Assembly: GCF_002079055.1 (NCBI RefSeq)
Contig: NC_047490.1
Coordinates: 62,001-126,000, forward strand
Source: Saccharomyces paradoxus
Taxonomy: Eukaryota; Ascomycota; Saccharomycetes; Saccharomycetales; Saccharomycetaceae
DNA: 64,000 nucleotides
Direction of reading: 5' to 3'
This document shows positions 28,031-36,644 of the stretch, piece by piece. The translations under genes and the position numbers were made by a program. The notes below the pieces were generated by a model. That model saw nothing but the letters and a program-made list of their open reading frames with translations. It was not told where the DNA came from and searched no databases. Every line of letters starts with the position of its first letter. The stretch's first letter is position 1.

Positions 28031-28501
28031 ATGGGTAAAGACAGCAAAGAACATAAGGAAAGCAAAGAAAGCAAGACAGTAGACAACTATGAAGCCAGAA
28101 TGCCTGCCGTGTTGCCGTTCGCTAAGCCATTAGCCTCTAAGAAATTAAACAAGAAGGTCTTGAAGACCGTCAAGAAGGCCTCCAAGGCCAAGAATGTCAA
28201 GAGAGGTGTCAAGGAAGTTGTCAAGGCGTTAAGAAAGGGTGAAAAAGGGTTGGTGGTCATTGCCGGTGACATTTCTCCAGCTGATGTTATTTCCCATATC
28301 CCAGTTTTGTGTGAGGACCATTCTGTTCCATACATCTTCATACCTTCCAAGCAAGACTTGGGCGCTGCTGGCGCTACAAAGAGGCCTACTTCTGTCGTTT
28401 TTATCGTCCCAGGTAGCAATAAGAAAAAAGATGGGAAAAACAAAGAAGAAGAATACAAGGAATCTTTCAACGAAGTCGTCAAAGAAGTTCAAGCTTTATG
28501 A
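28031..28501 (+). CDS. NHP2: NHP2, core protein of H/ACA snoRNPs
   Basis: The 156-residue product starting MGKDSKEHKESKESKTVDN is yeast Nhp2, of the L7Ae/L30e family. With Cbf5, Gar1 and Nop10 it forms the pseudouridylating H/ACA particle of the nucleolus. The L7Ae fold spans about residues 35-145, with the RGVKEVVKALRKGEKGLVVIAGDISP core. The N-terminus and the KKKDGKNKEEE insert are charged. I chose the ATG at 28031; an in-frame ATG at 27980 would add 17 polar residues but does not match the known start. Confidence 0.96.
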   Translation: MGKDSKEHKESKESKTVDNYEARMPAVLPFAKPLASKKLNKKVLKTVKKASKAKNVKRGVKEVVKALRKGEKGLVVIAGDISPADVISHIPVLCEDHSVPYIFIPSKQDLGAAGATKRPTSVVFIVPGSNKKKDGKNKEEEYKESFNEVVKEVQAL

Positions 28502-28632
28502 AAAGTCCATTTCTCAACCATATTAAAAATCTAGAAGAATAAGAAAAAATCTGGCATTAGATATATATTTTGACTGTAGGCCTTCTGTATATTATATAAT
28601 ACTACTAATAACATCAAATGTTTGTGACTGTT

Positions 28633-28639
28633 CGGGTAA
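28633..28639 (+). promoter_or_regulatory. Reb1 site upstream of GLE1
   Basis: CGGGTAA sits inside the short palindrome TTCGGGTAACCGAA (28631-28644), about 145 bp upstream of the GLE1 start. It is a good Reb1 core. Confidence 0.6.
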
Positions 28640-28781
28640 CCGAACTCAGTTTTACCGTTTTCTACTTTTTGTATGCTTCATGAAAATATCATCAAATAGG
28701 TATATAGTTGAAGCAGGAGAGCGAGCCCGTATCGTTTAACATTTCGAGCCATTGCAACAAAATATTCCGCAGGATTGAAGG

Positions 28782-30398
28782 ATGAGATTTGTGTTTGATG
28801 AGGTTTTCAATTCAGATATTGATTCTGCAGAATTCGAGGAAACATGTTCTACAACATCTTCTGCGTCATCGCAATGCCCTACACCTGAGTCGAGCCCAGT
28901 AATGAAGTTGCCTTTATTCACGAGCGCTGGAGCCAAGAAATTGGTAAAAGAGTCAGTGGTGATGTTAGATCCTGCTCTAGAAAATGCCTTGCGCGATTTG
29001 AATCTTCAATCCAAACTAATTCCCATAAATGAGCCCATTGTAGCCGCGTCATCAATAATGGTACCGCATTCAACCAATATACCAGTACGGAAACCACCTC
29101 ATTCGTCGCCAGCAGGTAGTAGTAAGAGCTTAAATGCGAGGGCACCCTTGCTCGAGGCGATAGAAGACTCTTTCCAAAGGAAGATGAAAAATTTAGTGCT
29201 TGCAAATCAGAAAGAAGTTCAATCTATCAGAGAAAATAAACGTCGTGTTGAAGAGCAACGTAAACGAAAAGAGGAGGAAGAGCGCAGGCGTAAAGAAGCT
29301 GAAGAAAAAGCCAAACGGGAGCAAGAATTATTGCGCCAAAGGAAGGATGAAGAAGAACGCAAACGCAAAGAAGCTGAAGCAAAGCTAGCACAGCAGAAAC
29401 AAGAGGAACAAAGGAAAAAAATAGAGGAACAGAACGAAAAAGAAAAACAATTGAAAAAAGACCAAGAAGCCAAATTGTTGCAGCAGAAGGATAAATTGGG
29501 TAAAGCAGTTACAAACTTTGATAAAATCTCCAAAACATTTTGGCATTATAAGGATAAAATTGCTCAAATAAAGCAAGATATAGTTCTACCTATAAAGAAA
29601 GCTGATGTGAATGTAAGGAATTTGCTTTCACGTCATAAAAGGAAAATTAACCCAAAGTTCGGGCAATTAACTAATAGCAACCAGCAACTCTTCAAAATCC
29701 AGAACGAATTAACACAATTGATAAATGACACGAAAGGCGACTCTTTAGCGTACCAGTGGATTTTAAACTTTATCGCGAAAGCCGTAGTACACCAAGCAGA
29801 AACGGAAGTCAGAGTAAAACCGGAGTCTGCACTTCCCCTGGGGAAATTAACTTTGTATTTACTAGTTCAATTCCCAGAGTTACAGGAGTTGTTTATGGCA
29901 AGACTTGTTAAGAAATGTCCCTTTGTAATAGGATTTACGTGTGAGATTGATACAGAAAAAGGCCGTCAAAACATGGGATGGAAAAGAAACAACGAGAATA
30001 AGTGGGAAGATAACACATCTTATGATGAGAGGATGGGTGGGATCTTATCATTATTCGCCATAATAACAAGACTACCGTTGCCCCAAGAATTCATCACCGC
30101 CACGAGTCACCCTTTCCCTATCGCATTATCGTGGCATATCTTGGCTAGAATATGTAATACGCCACTAGACTTAATAACAAATACCCATTTCGTAATACTC
30201 GGTTCATGGTGGGATGCCGCGGCTGTACAATTTCTTCAGGCCTATGGGAATCAAGCCTCTAAGCTGCTAATCTTGATTGGTGAGGAACTGACGTCCAGAA
30301 TGGCTGAAAAGAAATATGTAGGTGCCGCAAGATTAAGAATCTTATTAGAAGCTTGGCAAAATAATAGTATGGAGTCCTTTCCGGAAATGTCCCCTTAG
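28782..30398 (+). CDS. GLE1: GLE1, mRNA-export factor at the nuclear pore
   Basis: The 538-residue product, equal in length to S. cerevisiae Gle1, starts MRFVFDEVFNSDIDSAEFE. With inositol hexakisphosphate it activates the DEAD-box ATPase Dbp5 at the cytosolic face of the pore, and it also acts in translation. Residues about 140-245 form a highly charged coiled coil (EERRRKEAEEKAKREQELL and similar), which explains the long shadow frames on both strands. The C-terminal all-helical GLE1 domain (about 245-538) binds Dbp5, IP6 and Nup42. No defects are seen. Confidence 0.96.
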   Translation: MRFVFDEVFNSDIDSAEFEETCSTTSSASSQCPTPESSPVMKLPLFTSAGAKKLVKESVVMLDPALENALRDLNLQSKLIPINEPIVAASSIMVPHSTNIPVRKPPHSSPAGSSKSLNARAPLLEAIEDSFQRKMKNLVLANQKEVQSIRENKRRVEEQRKRKEEEERRRKEAEEKAKREQELLRQRKDEEERKRKEAEAKLAQQKQEEQRKKIEEQNEKEKQLKKDQEAKLLQQKDKLGKAVTNFDKISKTFWHYKDKIAQIKQDIVLPIKKADVNVRNLLSRHKRKINPKFGQLTNSNQQLFKIQNELTQLINDTKGDSLAYQWILNFIAKAVVHQAETEVRVKPESALPLGKLTLYLLVQFPELQELFMARLVKKCPFVIGFTCEIDTEKGRQNMGWKRNNENKWEDNTSYDERMGGILSLFAIITRLPLPQEFITATSHPFPIALSWHILARICNTPLDLITNTHFVILGSWWDAAAVQFLQAYGNQASKLLILIGEELTSRMAEKKYVGAARLRILLEAWQNNSMESFPEMSP

Positions 30399-30709
30399 AG
30401 AATCTTGAACTTAAATATGCACAACAACCTAATACACTATATAATGACTTTATTTTAATCGTCGCCATTTTTAGTTTTATTTTTCGCCTCGACATCAAGG
30501 GATGCAGAAAATACGTCATGAATAGTGAGGCGTAAGTGGAAAAAAGTTAAGACCAACCTTTCATCCAAATATATGTGCTGTAATAGACATTTGAATAACC
30601 GCCCCACATATACCTTATTCCATTGAGCAATATATACATATATTTAGGCGCCTCTCTCCTTATCTTTGTTTGTAAATGCTAGTATCCTTTCATCAAATTT
30701 TGAAAGCAG
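30399..30709. other. Intergenic: GLE1 3' region and YDL206W promoter
   Basis: This tandem gap has an A/T-rich TATATACATATATTTA block near 30630. Nothing further is seen. Confidence 0.45.
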
Positions 30710-32995
30710 ATGCGTAAACCTTTAAGATGGCTAATAACAATAGCCTTCTACGTTTTGAACGTTATATTGATAGGCTATTCCCTTTCTAGTCATGGTTCAA
30801 AATCTGAGTTTTATCTGCATTCTGTTGTGCTTATTGAATGCTTTTCGTTATTAGGACTGGTTACCTCTGACTGTTTAACACCATCTCTGTCATATATTTC
30901 CAGTAATATATTCCATATCTCCGATAGAGTATCCGGCATGACTTTATTGGCATTAGGGAACGCGCTCCCTGATATTACTAGTACTTACCAGTCGATGAAA
31001 TCCGGAGTAACTTCATTAGCCATTGGTGAGCTATTTGGTGGTATATTTTTTCTGTTAACTGTTGTAATTGGACTAATGGGCTGCGTAGCTACTATTCAAT
31101 TTCAACATGGCAAGTCTATTGAAACTTATACAGAAGAAAGTTTTGACCAAAATTTGTCGTATGATAGAAGTCATTACATATTGGATGTCGGAATATTCAC
31201 TTTTATGCTCCTAGTTTCCGGCATTTTTCTAGCAGATGGAAGACTGTACTTTTGGGAGTGTATCATTATGGTTTTAACCTATTGCTGTTGTGCTGCATAT
31301 TTGATACAAAGCTATAAATATCCCTGTGATATTGATGACGCCTTAGAAAGAGAAGTTGTGATAAAAAAAACTACACTTGCAAATAGTCATGTGACTGTTC
31401 CGAATCACTTCACATTAACAACCACAGGTGATATCACATCTACAGACAATGAAACAAGATACATAAGATCCTTGGGGGATACACAGATTGATGAGGACAG
31501 CGCCGTTATTACCGAACCAACTCATTTTCCAACCAATTCTGTGGATAACATTTCGAGGTTTAATCAAGGTGTACCAGAAAGAAGGGATTTAATAAGACGT
31601 AGAATACGAGGATATTTACGATCACACTATCATGGATGGGTAAGAATGACTTTGCAAGACCTTTTAAATATATGGGAGAAGCAAAATCTTTTTAACAATG
31701 CAGTAAAATCGTTGTCTTTACCTTCCGATGATACTCATTTATTTACTGAAGCCTCTTTAGATGAAGAAGGGAGGCCGTTAATAAGGAAAAGGATAAACTC
31801 ATTACAGCCTAAAGATTTTTACAAGTATTTGTCTCCGCAAAATGAGGAAAACTCTAATGCACTGGATACTGCGATTTCAGCTCCCCAAAATGAGCGCCAA
31901 AACTACTGTAATGAACCCACGAGTTTGTTTTTGACTGTGCCACAGAAAGAAAGCTCCAAGAAATCATTAAGTTGTGATCGCATCCCAAACTTGGTCCGAG
32001 GTAATATTATATTCAATGATGAGGTCTCACGTACACAGGATTCCACCAATGCTATGAACAGCATATCCGATGTTGTCGACAACTCCCTTTTACAATATGA
32101 GGGGGATAACGTAATTCTCGATGGTACATTATCTCTTTGTTCCACGAAGAGTAGAACCGCTTGGCAAAGTTTCCAGCTTTACAACTACTTGACAGATATG
32201 TCCTTGGAAATTGCTTTCTTTGAGTTCTTGTCATTATTAGTTACCACACCGGTATCAATAATTCTCTACCTTTCAATACCATCGGAAGCAAGACAAAAAG
32301 AACATGACTTACCCCTTTCGTACCTGCAAATTATTCAATTGATTGCTTCACCAATAATTCTCAACCAACTGATCATAGATGATTTTTCATATTGGTTGCT
32401 CATATTATCGCTTGTGATAGCCATCTTATTATATTTCAAAACTAAGACCATACCGAACAAGTTCAACTCGGATATAAACTTTACTGTAGCATTTTTATTG
32501 TCTTTGGCCTGTCTTTCGAAAGCTGTCCACATAATTGTAGTCACATTAACACATTGGATAAAAGTGTTTAATATATCGGAAACAATACTAGGTTTAACCA
32601 TTTTTACATGGGGTAATTCGATTGGAGATTTGGTGTCAAATATTACATTTGTTAGGATAGGCGTTTTAGAAATTGCGATAGGGGCTTGTTTTGGCAGTCC
32701 ACTTTTATACTTCTTATTTGGCGTTGGATTTGATGGGATTATGATAATGCTGGGCGACAAAACCGGGAAAATAGTGGATGGTAGAGATAATAGTATTTTA
32801 ATGCGGCATATTGACTTTAAAGTGGATAAAAATTTAATCAACACTGGAGTCGGAATTCTGACCGCGTTTTTGATATTTACAGTTTTAATACCATTGAACG
32901 GCTGGAAGATTGACAAGAAGATTAGTATTGCACTTCTTACGTTGTATATACTTGTCACATGTATTAGTGTTTTTCTGGAGGTTCGCCAAGTGTGA
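30710..32995 (+). CDS. YDL206W, putative cation/Ca2+ exchanger (CaCA family)
   Basis: The 761-residue product corresponds to the uncharacterised S. cerevisiae YDL206W. It has the sodium/calcium-exchanger layout: an N-terminal hydrophobic half (about 1-200), a long polar loop (about 205-490) and a C-terminal hydrophobic half (about 505-758). Both inverted alpha-repeats are recognisable: MTLLALGNALPDITSTYQS (about 78-96) and LGLTIFTWGNSIGDLVSN (about 630-647), each with the conserved GN-x-x-x-D. It therefore probably exchanges a divalent cation across an internal membrane; ion and location are unknown. Confidence 0.9.
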   Translation: MRKPLRWLITIAFYVLNVILIGYSLSSHGSKSEFYLHSVVLIECFSLLGLVTSDCLTPSLSYISSNIFHISDRVSGMTLLALGNALPDITSTYQSMKSGVTSLAIGELFGGIFFLLTVVIGLMGCVATIQFQHGKSIETYTEESFDQNLSYDRSHYILDVGIFTFMLLVSGIFLADGRLYFWECIIMVLTYCCCAAYLIQSYKYPCDIDDALEREVVIKKTTLANSHVTVPNHFTLTTTGDITSTDNETRYIRSLGDTQIDEDSAVITEPTHFPTNSVDNISRFNQGVPERRDLIRRRIRGYLRSHYHGWVRMTLQDLLNIWEKQNLFNNAVKSLSLPSDDTHLFTEASLDEEGRPLIRKRINSLQPKDFYKYLSPQNEENSNALDTAISAPQNERQNYCNEPTSLFLTVPQKESSKKSLSCDRIPNLVRGNIIFNDEVSRTQDSTNAMNSISDVVDNSLLQYEGDNVILDGTLSLCSTKSRTAWQSFQLYNYLTDMSLEIAFFEFLSLLVTTPVSIILYLSIPSEARQKEHDLPLSYLQIIQLIASPIILNQLIIDDFSYWLLILSLVIAILLYFKTKTIPNKFNSDINFTVAFLLSLACLSKAVHIIVVTLTHWIKVFNISETILGLTIFTWGNSIGDLVSNITFVRIGVLEIAIGACFGSPLLYFLFGVGFDGIMIMLGDKTGKIVDGRDNSILMRHIDFKVDKNLINTGVGILTAFLIFTVLIPLNGWKIDKKISIALLTLYILVTCISVFLEVRQV

Positions 32996-33309
32996 ATATG
33001 ACAATGTAATTTAATAAATTAAGATTTCATTTTTTATATACAAACTATAATAAATATATTAACAACGAAGCTCGTATAAATAGTATAAAAAAACGGAGGT
33101 GGGAATTACATATTCTAATTGACAAAATATTTATGCAGTGGTCATTTAAAAATGGTCATTAAATTAAACAGGTAATATGAGAGAAATGGGAGGGAAATAA
33201 ATAAGTATAAGAAAAGGGAAAGATGAAAAAAAAAAAAAAAAAAAAAAAAGAAAAAAAGGAACTTTAGTTAGTAGTAATAGAGTCTTTGGACCGATTAAGT
33301 TATTATTTT
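32996..33309. other. Intergenic between convergent YDL206W and HEM3
   Basis: The 3'-to-3' gap is A/T rich and contains an uninterrupted run of 24 A (33226-33249), listed separately. Confidence 0.6.
33226..33249. repeat. A24 homopolymer
   Basis: Twenty-four consecutive A precede GAAAAAAAGG in the HEM3 3' region. Its length should vary between strains and may include sequencing error. Confidence 0.85.
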
Positions 33310-34293
33310 TCATTTAATTCTTTCTAAATTGATTTCATCCAGGATTTTTTTTGCACCATCGGCAATCATCCTTTCAGCTAGAATCTTACCGCATGCCATG
33401 GAATCTTCCTTAACATTTTCTATCAGCATTTCAATTTCGTCTTCTACGGCTTCGGTACCTTCCACATCAACTACAATGGCTTTCAATAGAAGTTTCTTTG
33501 TCTCCTCATTGTATTTAGATTCCACGCCAATGGGGACGGAACAACCCCCTTCCAAAGTTCTCATCAGAGCACGCTCCGAGAGGCAGCATACGGTTGCATT
33601 TAAATCGCAAATTTCGTCAAGAATCTTCATCATCTTGGCATCGCCCTTTCTAATTTCTATACCCAGGGCGCCTTGTCCAACTGCATGGTACATTGTATCT
33701 GAATGGAACCGCTGCGTAATTCTATTTTCCAGCCCCATACGCATCAACCCGGCAGACGCCAAGATGATACATTGGTATGGAGATTTTGGGTCGTCTAATT
33801 TTTGTAATCTCGTTTGTATATTTCCTCTGACACTTTCAAATTTCAAATGTGGATATTTTCTTTTCAGTTGAGCAGATCTTCTCACGGAAGAGGTTCCCAC
33901 GATACCCCCGTTTGGAAGGTCATCTAGGGACTTATAAGCAGAGTAAAAGGGCATGACAAGACAATCAGTTGGGTCGACACGTTTGGTGATACCTCCCAGC
34001 TCAAAACCTTCCGGTAATAGGGTAGGCATGTCCTTCAGAGAATGAACAATCAAGTCAAGCTTCTTTGAAGGATCGTCGTGATAAAGGTGGTCTTCCAACT
34101 CCTTCGTCCATAAAGCTTTACCACCAAACGAGTACAAAGGCTTAAATTGGATCTGGTCACCAAGGGTTTGTAAAGTGAAAACTTTGCAGTCGTAGTCCGG
34201 ATACTTTTCTTCGATCAGTTTTAAAACATGGTTGGATTGTATTACCGCCAATTTCGATTTTCTCCCACCAATATGCAGAGTTTCGGGGCCCAT
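33310..34293 (-). CDS. HEM3: HEM3, porphobilinogen deaminase (hydroxymethylbilane synthase)
   Basis: The 327-residue product is the third heme-pathway enzyme, joining four porphobilinogen units into hydroxymethylbilane in the cytosol. The dipyrromethane-cofactor cysteine is C251 in EGGCSVPIG. Other conserved stretches are [11 protein letters not shown] at the N-terminus, the catalytic Asp in HSLKDMPT and the Arg-rich [16 protein letters not shown]. All look intact. The promoter has a perfect HAP-type CCAAT box, in line with control by heme and respiration. Confidence 0.97.
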   Translation of the reverse strand: MGPETLHIGGRKSKLAVIQSNHVLKLIEEKYPDYDCKVFTLQTLGDQIQFKPLYSFGGKALWTKELEDHLYHDDPSKKLDLIVHSLKDMPTLLPEGFELGGITKRVDPTDCLVMPFYSAYKSLDDLPNGGIVGTSSVRRSAQLKRKYPHLKFESVRGNIQTRLQKLDDPKSPYQCIILASAGLMRMGLENRITQRFHSDTMYHAVGQGALGIEIRKGDAKMMKILDEICDLNATVCCLSERALMRTLEGGCSVPIGVESKYNEETKKLLLKAIVVDVEGTEAVEDEIEMLIENVKEDSMACGKILAERMIADGAKKILDEINLERIK

Positions 34294-34637
34294 AGTACGT
34301 GTGTATTTATCAACTACAAAATTTATCTAGATTTTCTTGCCTTTTCCTTTTTCTATTGTTCTAGATACTAATACGGGATGAGAAGAACAGAATATTCAAA
34401 ATGTAAAACAGCCCTGTACCATGCAAACACGAGCCTCAATCTGCCAATGACCTTGAATCCAAGCTATGTGTAGCAATAATACAGATGATTGATTGGCGTC
34501 GTTTATATAAAGCGTTCCTTCATTTTTTTCATTTTCTTTCTTTTTTTATGTTTGATTTTTTACTTTTTCACTTTTGAAAACTGCTGAAATTTTCGTAGCA
34601 AAAAAAAAAAGACCTTCATTGCTTACTCATCGGTTTC

Positions 34638-34645
34638 TTATTGGT
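34638..34645 (-). promoter_or_regulatory. HAP2/3/4-type CCAAT box of HEM3
   Basis: TTATTGGT fits TNATTGGT exactly, reading ACCAATAA on the HEM3 strand 345 bp upstream of its start. HEM3 is a known target of the Hap complex in S. cerevisiae. Confidence 0.75.
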
Positions 34646-34993
34646 CAGACGCTCCCCAGGGTCAATTGACAAGGAGAGAAGGAATGTTACATCCAGGAAT
34701 TGCGACATAAAGATGTCCAAGAAGTCTGAACTGTCATACGAATGGCTATGCAAGGAGGATAGTACTGGTCAAGAAGACATCTTACCCCCGGTGCTGTCAG
34801 GGAGCAAAAAAATGACAAAAGTGGACGCAAAGTTAACTTGAACTACAAGGGTAGCAACAGAATGTCGGTGGTACCGGATGTGACAAAGCTCACTTGAGGT
34901 GCTTCTTGTTGCGGCATAGCAATAAGAGCGCAAGGCGTTTTTATGGAAAGGAGAGCGAGGTTAGAGGGTGACGTTTAGGCGCATAGGCAACCT

Positions 34994-34998
34994 CCCCT
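34994..34998 (+). promoter_or_regulatory. STRE (CCCCT) upstream of RTN2
   Basis: A single CCCCT lies about 65 bp upstream of the TATA box. RTN2 is known to be stress-induced, which fits Msn2/4 control. Confidence 0.45.
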
Positions 34999-35060
34999 TA
35001 TTGTTCACCCTTATTTCCACCCTCAAACGATAAAGCTTGTCTACATTGATGAAAAAAATG

Positions 35061-35068
35061 TATAAAAG
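35061..35068 (+). promoter_or_regulatory. TATA box of RTN2
   Basis: TATAAAAG lies 97 bp upstream of the RTN2 start, a good yeast TATA position. It argues that transcripts begin downstream of the alternative ATG at 35086. Confidence 0.7.
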
Positions 35069-35157
35069 GGATTGAAAAGCCGATCATGTGTGTAGCAACA
35101 GTAGTAGTTATACTTGTTCAATTGCTTGCTTGCACTTTTCCAAAAACTACCACCAAC

Positions 35158-36342
35158 ATGAATAAGAATACGACTACCAATAAGAATACGAATTTGAATA
35201 GCAGTAGAAACGCTAGCTCTCCCGATGAGGGAGGTCACCGAGACAAGACGGGATTGATATATTGGACCAATCCTAGCAAGTCAGGAGCGAGCTTTGTTGC
35301 GACCCTAGTGAGTTTATTGATCTTCAGAAATGTCAATGTTATTTCTGTTTTGCTTAAGATCGGATACATGGTCTTGTTCACGAGCTTTGCGGTGGAACTT
35401 TCTACAAAGGTGTTATTTGACAAAGGAGTAGTGTCCAGGTTTGGAATGCAAGAGTCTCCAGACATTGTTGGGGTCTTGAAGCCTCATATCGACCGCGGAT
35501 TGGATCGCATGCCTGCGTTAGAAGACAGAATCAGAAAGCTAGTGTTTGCACACAGGACAAGGAACAATTTTACCATTGGTGTTTCCCTATACTTCTTGCA
35601 CGGCCTATTTGCCATTTTTTCCATGAATACTGTTTTGATAATGACCACTATCTTTTTGTACACTGTACCTTTGATATACGACAGAAAGCAGGTTAGAATT
35701 GACCGTGCTATCGACAGAGTTAAGGACTTAGTTATTCACAGGTTCCACAAGAATTACAACAAAGTGGTTGAAAAGACTGAGCCATACATTGATAAGATTA
35801 TCCCACCTCAAACTGACGAAAACAGCTACTCAACTTCTATTAGCAGCAAAAACAATTCTTCTACTTCTCAACGTAACAAAGGCGGCTTTACCTCTTCTGA
35901 GTTTGACAAAAAGGACAACACTGCATCTTCCAAAAGTGGTAAGGACAACCATTCTACTTCTCAATATAACCGAGCTGACTATCCAACTTCTCAGAATGAG
36001 AACATTGGCACGTTGAAATCTGGCAAACAGCAATTACCAACAGAAAAGGATTTCAACAACAGGCACGAAAACTTTAGTAAGCCAGATGTCAAAACATATG
36101 ATCCAAGAACAGTTGATATTGAAGAAGAATTAGCAGCTCATCAGCGTGAACTAGAACAAAACCTAAAAGAGGGTGACTACAACCTAGTAGGAAGCAAAGA
36201 AATTCCAGACCCAATCACTGTTCCGGCTCCAACTAAACGCACTGCAATTCCCACCGAAAACCAATCAATTCCTATTAGCAAGAATAACGAAACCTTACAC
36301 AAAACCACGCACGGCCTGAAGCAAAAATTGCAACATGCATAA
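35158..36342 (+). CDS. RTN2: RTN2, reticulon (ER membrane-shaping protein)
   Basis: The 394-residue product starting MNKNTTTNKNTNLNSSRN is yeast Rtn2, the stress-induced duplicate of Rtn1. The reticulon domain (about 28-210) has two long hydrophobic hairpins (about 45-85 and 147-185) that wedge into the ER membrane and bend it into tubules. The tail (about 210-394) is Ser/Asn/Lys-rich with degenerate S-T-S-Q-x-N repeats (near 245-290). I chose the ATG at 35158, the known start. An in-frame ATG 24 codons upstream would add a hydrophobic signal-like leader. Confidence 0.95.
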   Translation: MNKNTTTNKNTNLNSSRNASSPDEGGHRDKTGLIYWTNPSKSGASFVATLVSLLIFRNVNVISVLLKIGYMVLFTSFAVELSTKVLFDKGVVSRFGMQESPDIVGVLKPHIDRGLDRMPALEDRIRKLVFAHRTRNNFTIGVSLYFLHGLFAIFSMNTVLIMTTIFLYTVPLIYDRKQVRIDRAIDRVKDLVIHRFHKNYNKVVEKTEPYIDKIIPPQTDENSYSTSISSKNNSSTSQRNKGGFTSSEFDKKDNTASSKSGKDNHSTSQYNRADYPTSQNENIGTLKSGKQQLPTEKDFNNRHENFSKPDVKTYDPRTVDIEEELAAHQRELEQNLKEGDYNLVGSKEIPDPITVPAPTKRTAIPTENQSIPISKNNETLHKTTHGLKQKLQHA

Positions 36343-36644
36343 ACTAGTTAGTTTTTTCCGCTTTTCTCTTCATTTTTAGCTAATAGTTCATTTCCATTTC
36401 TTTTTCAAAGAAGTCATTTATCATCAACTATATATTTTACGAAGAAAAGATATCATTACAGCGATAAGTAGTTACAGTGTATTTTTTATTTAGTTTAGAA
36501 TAATGAGTAAGTAACAACGCATTTCTTCTCTTTTTGGTTTTTTTTATTTTGTTCTCCTTTTATGTTTGAAAAAGGATGTTACAATATTTACTAATGTCCT
36601 GAATAATATTTGATTTTTTTGGCATAAATCGGGATGTGAATTCA
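36343..36644. other. Intergenic between convergent RTN2 and ACK1
   Basis: A 3'-to-3' gap with T-rich tracts near 36530-36550; no gene is seen. Confidence 0.5.

Larger units (their letters stand above)
34294..35157. other. Divergent promoter HEM3 / RTN2
   Basis: This 864-bp spacer holds the HAP-type CCAAT box on the HEM3 side, and a CCCCT at 34994-34998 and a TATA box on the RTN2 side. A frame at 34641-34841 starts with TTG and is not taken as a gene. Confidence 0.6.

Noticed and set aside
29200-29576. Several frames on both strands inside GLE1
   Set aside because: They are shadows of the Glu/Lys/Arg-rich coiled coil; such biased codons create open frames in other phases.
34641-34841. 66-codon frame between HEM3 and RTN2
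   Set aside because: It starts with TTG. The first ATG leaves only about 43 codons, and the HAP box of HEM3 lies at its start, so it is promoter DNA.
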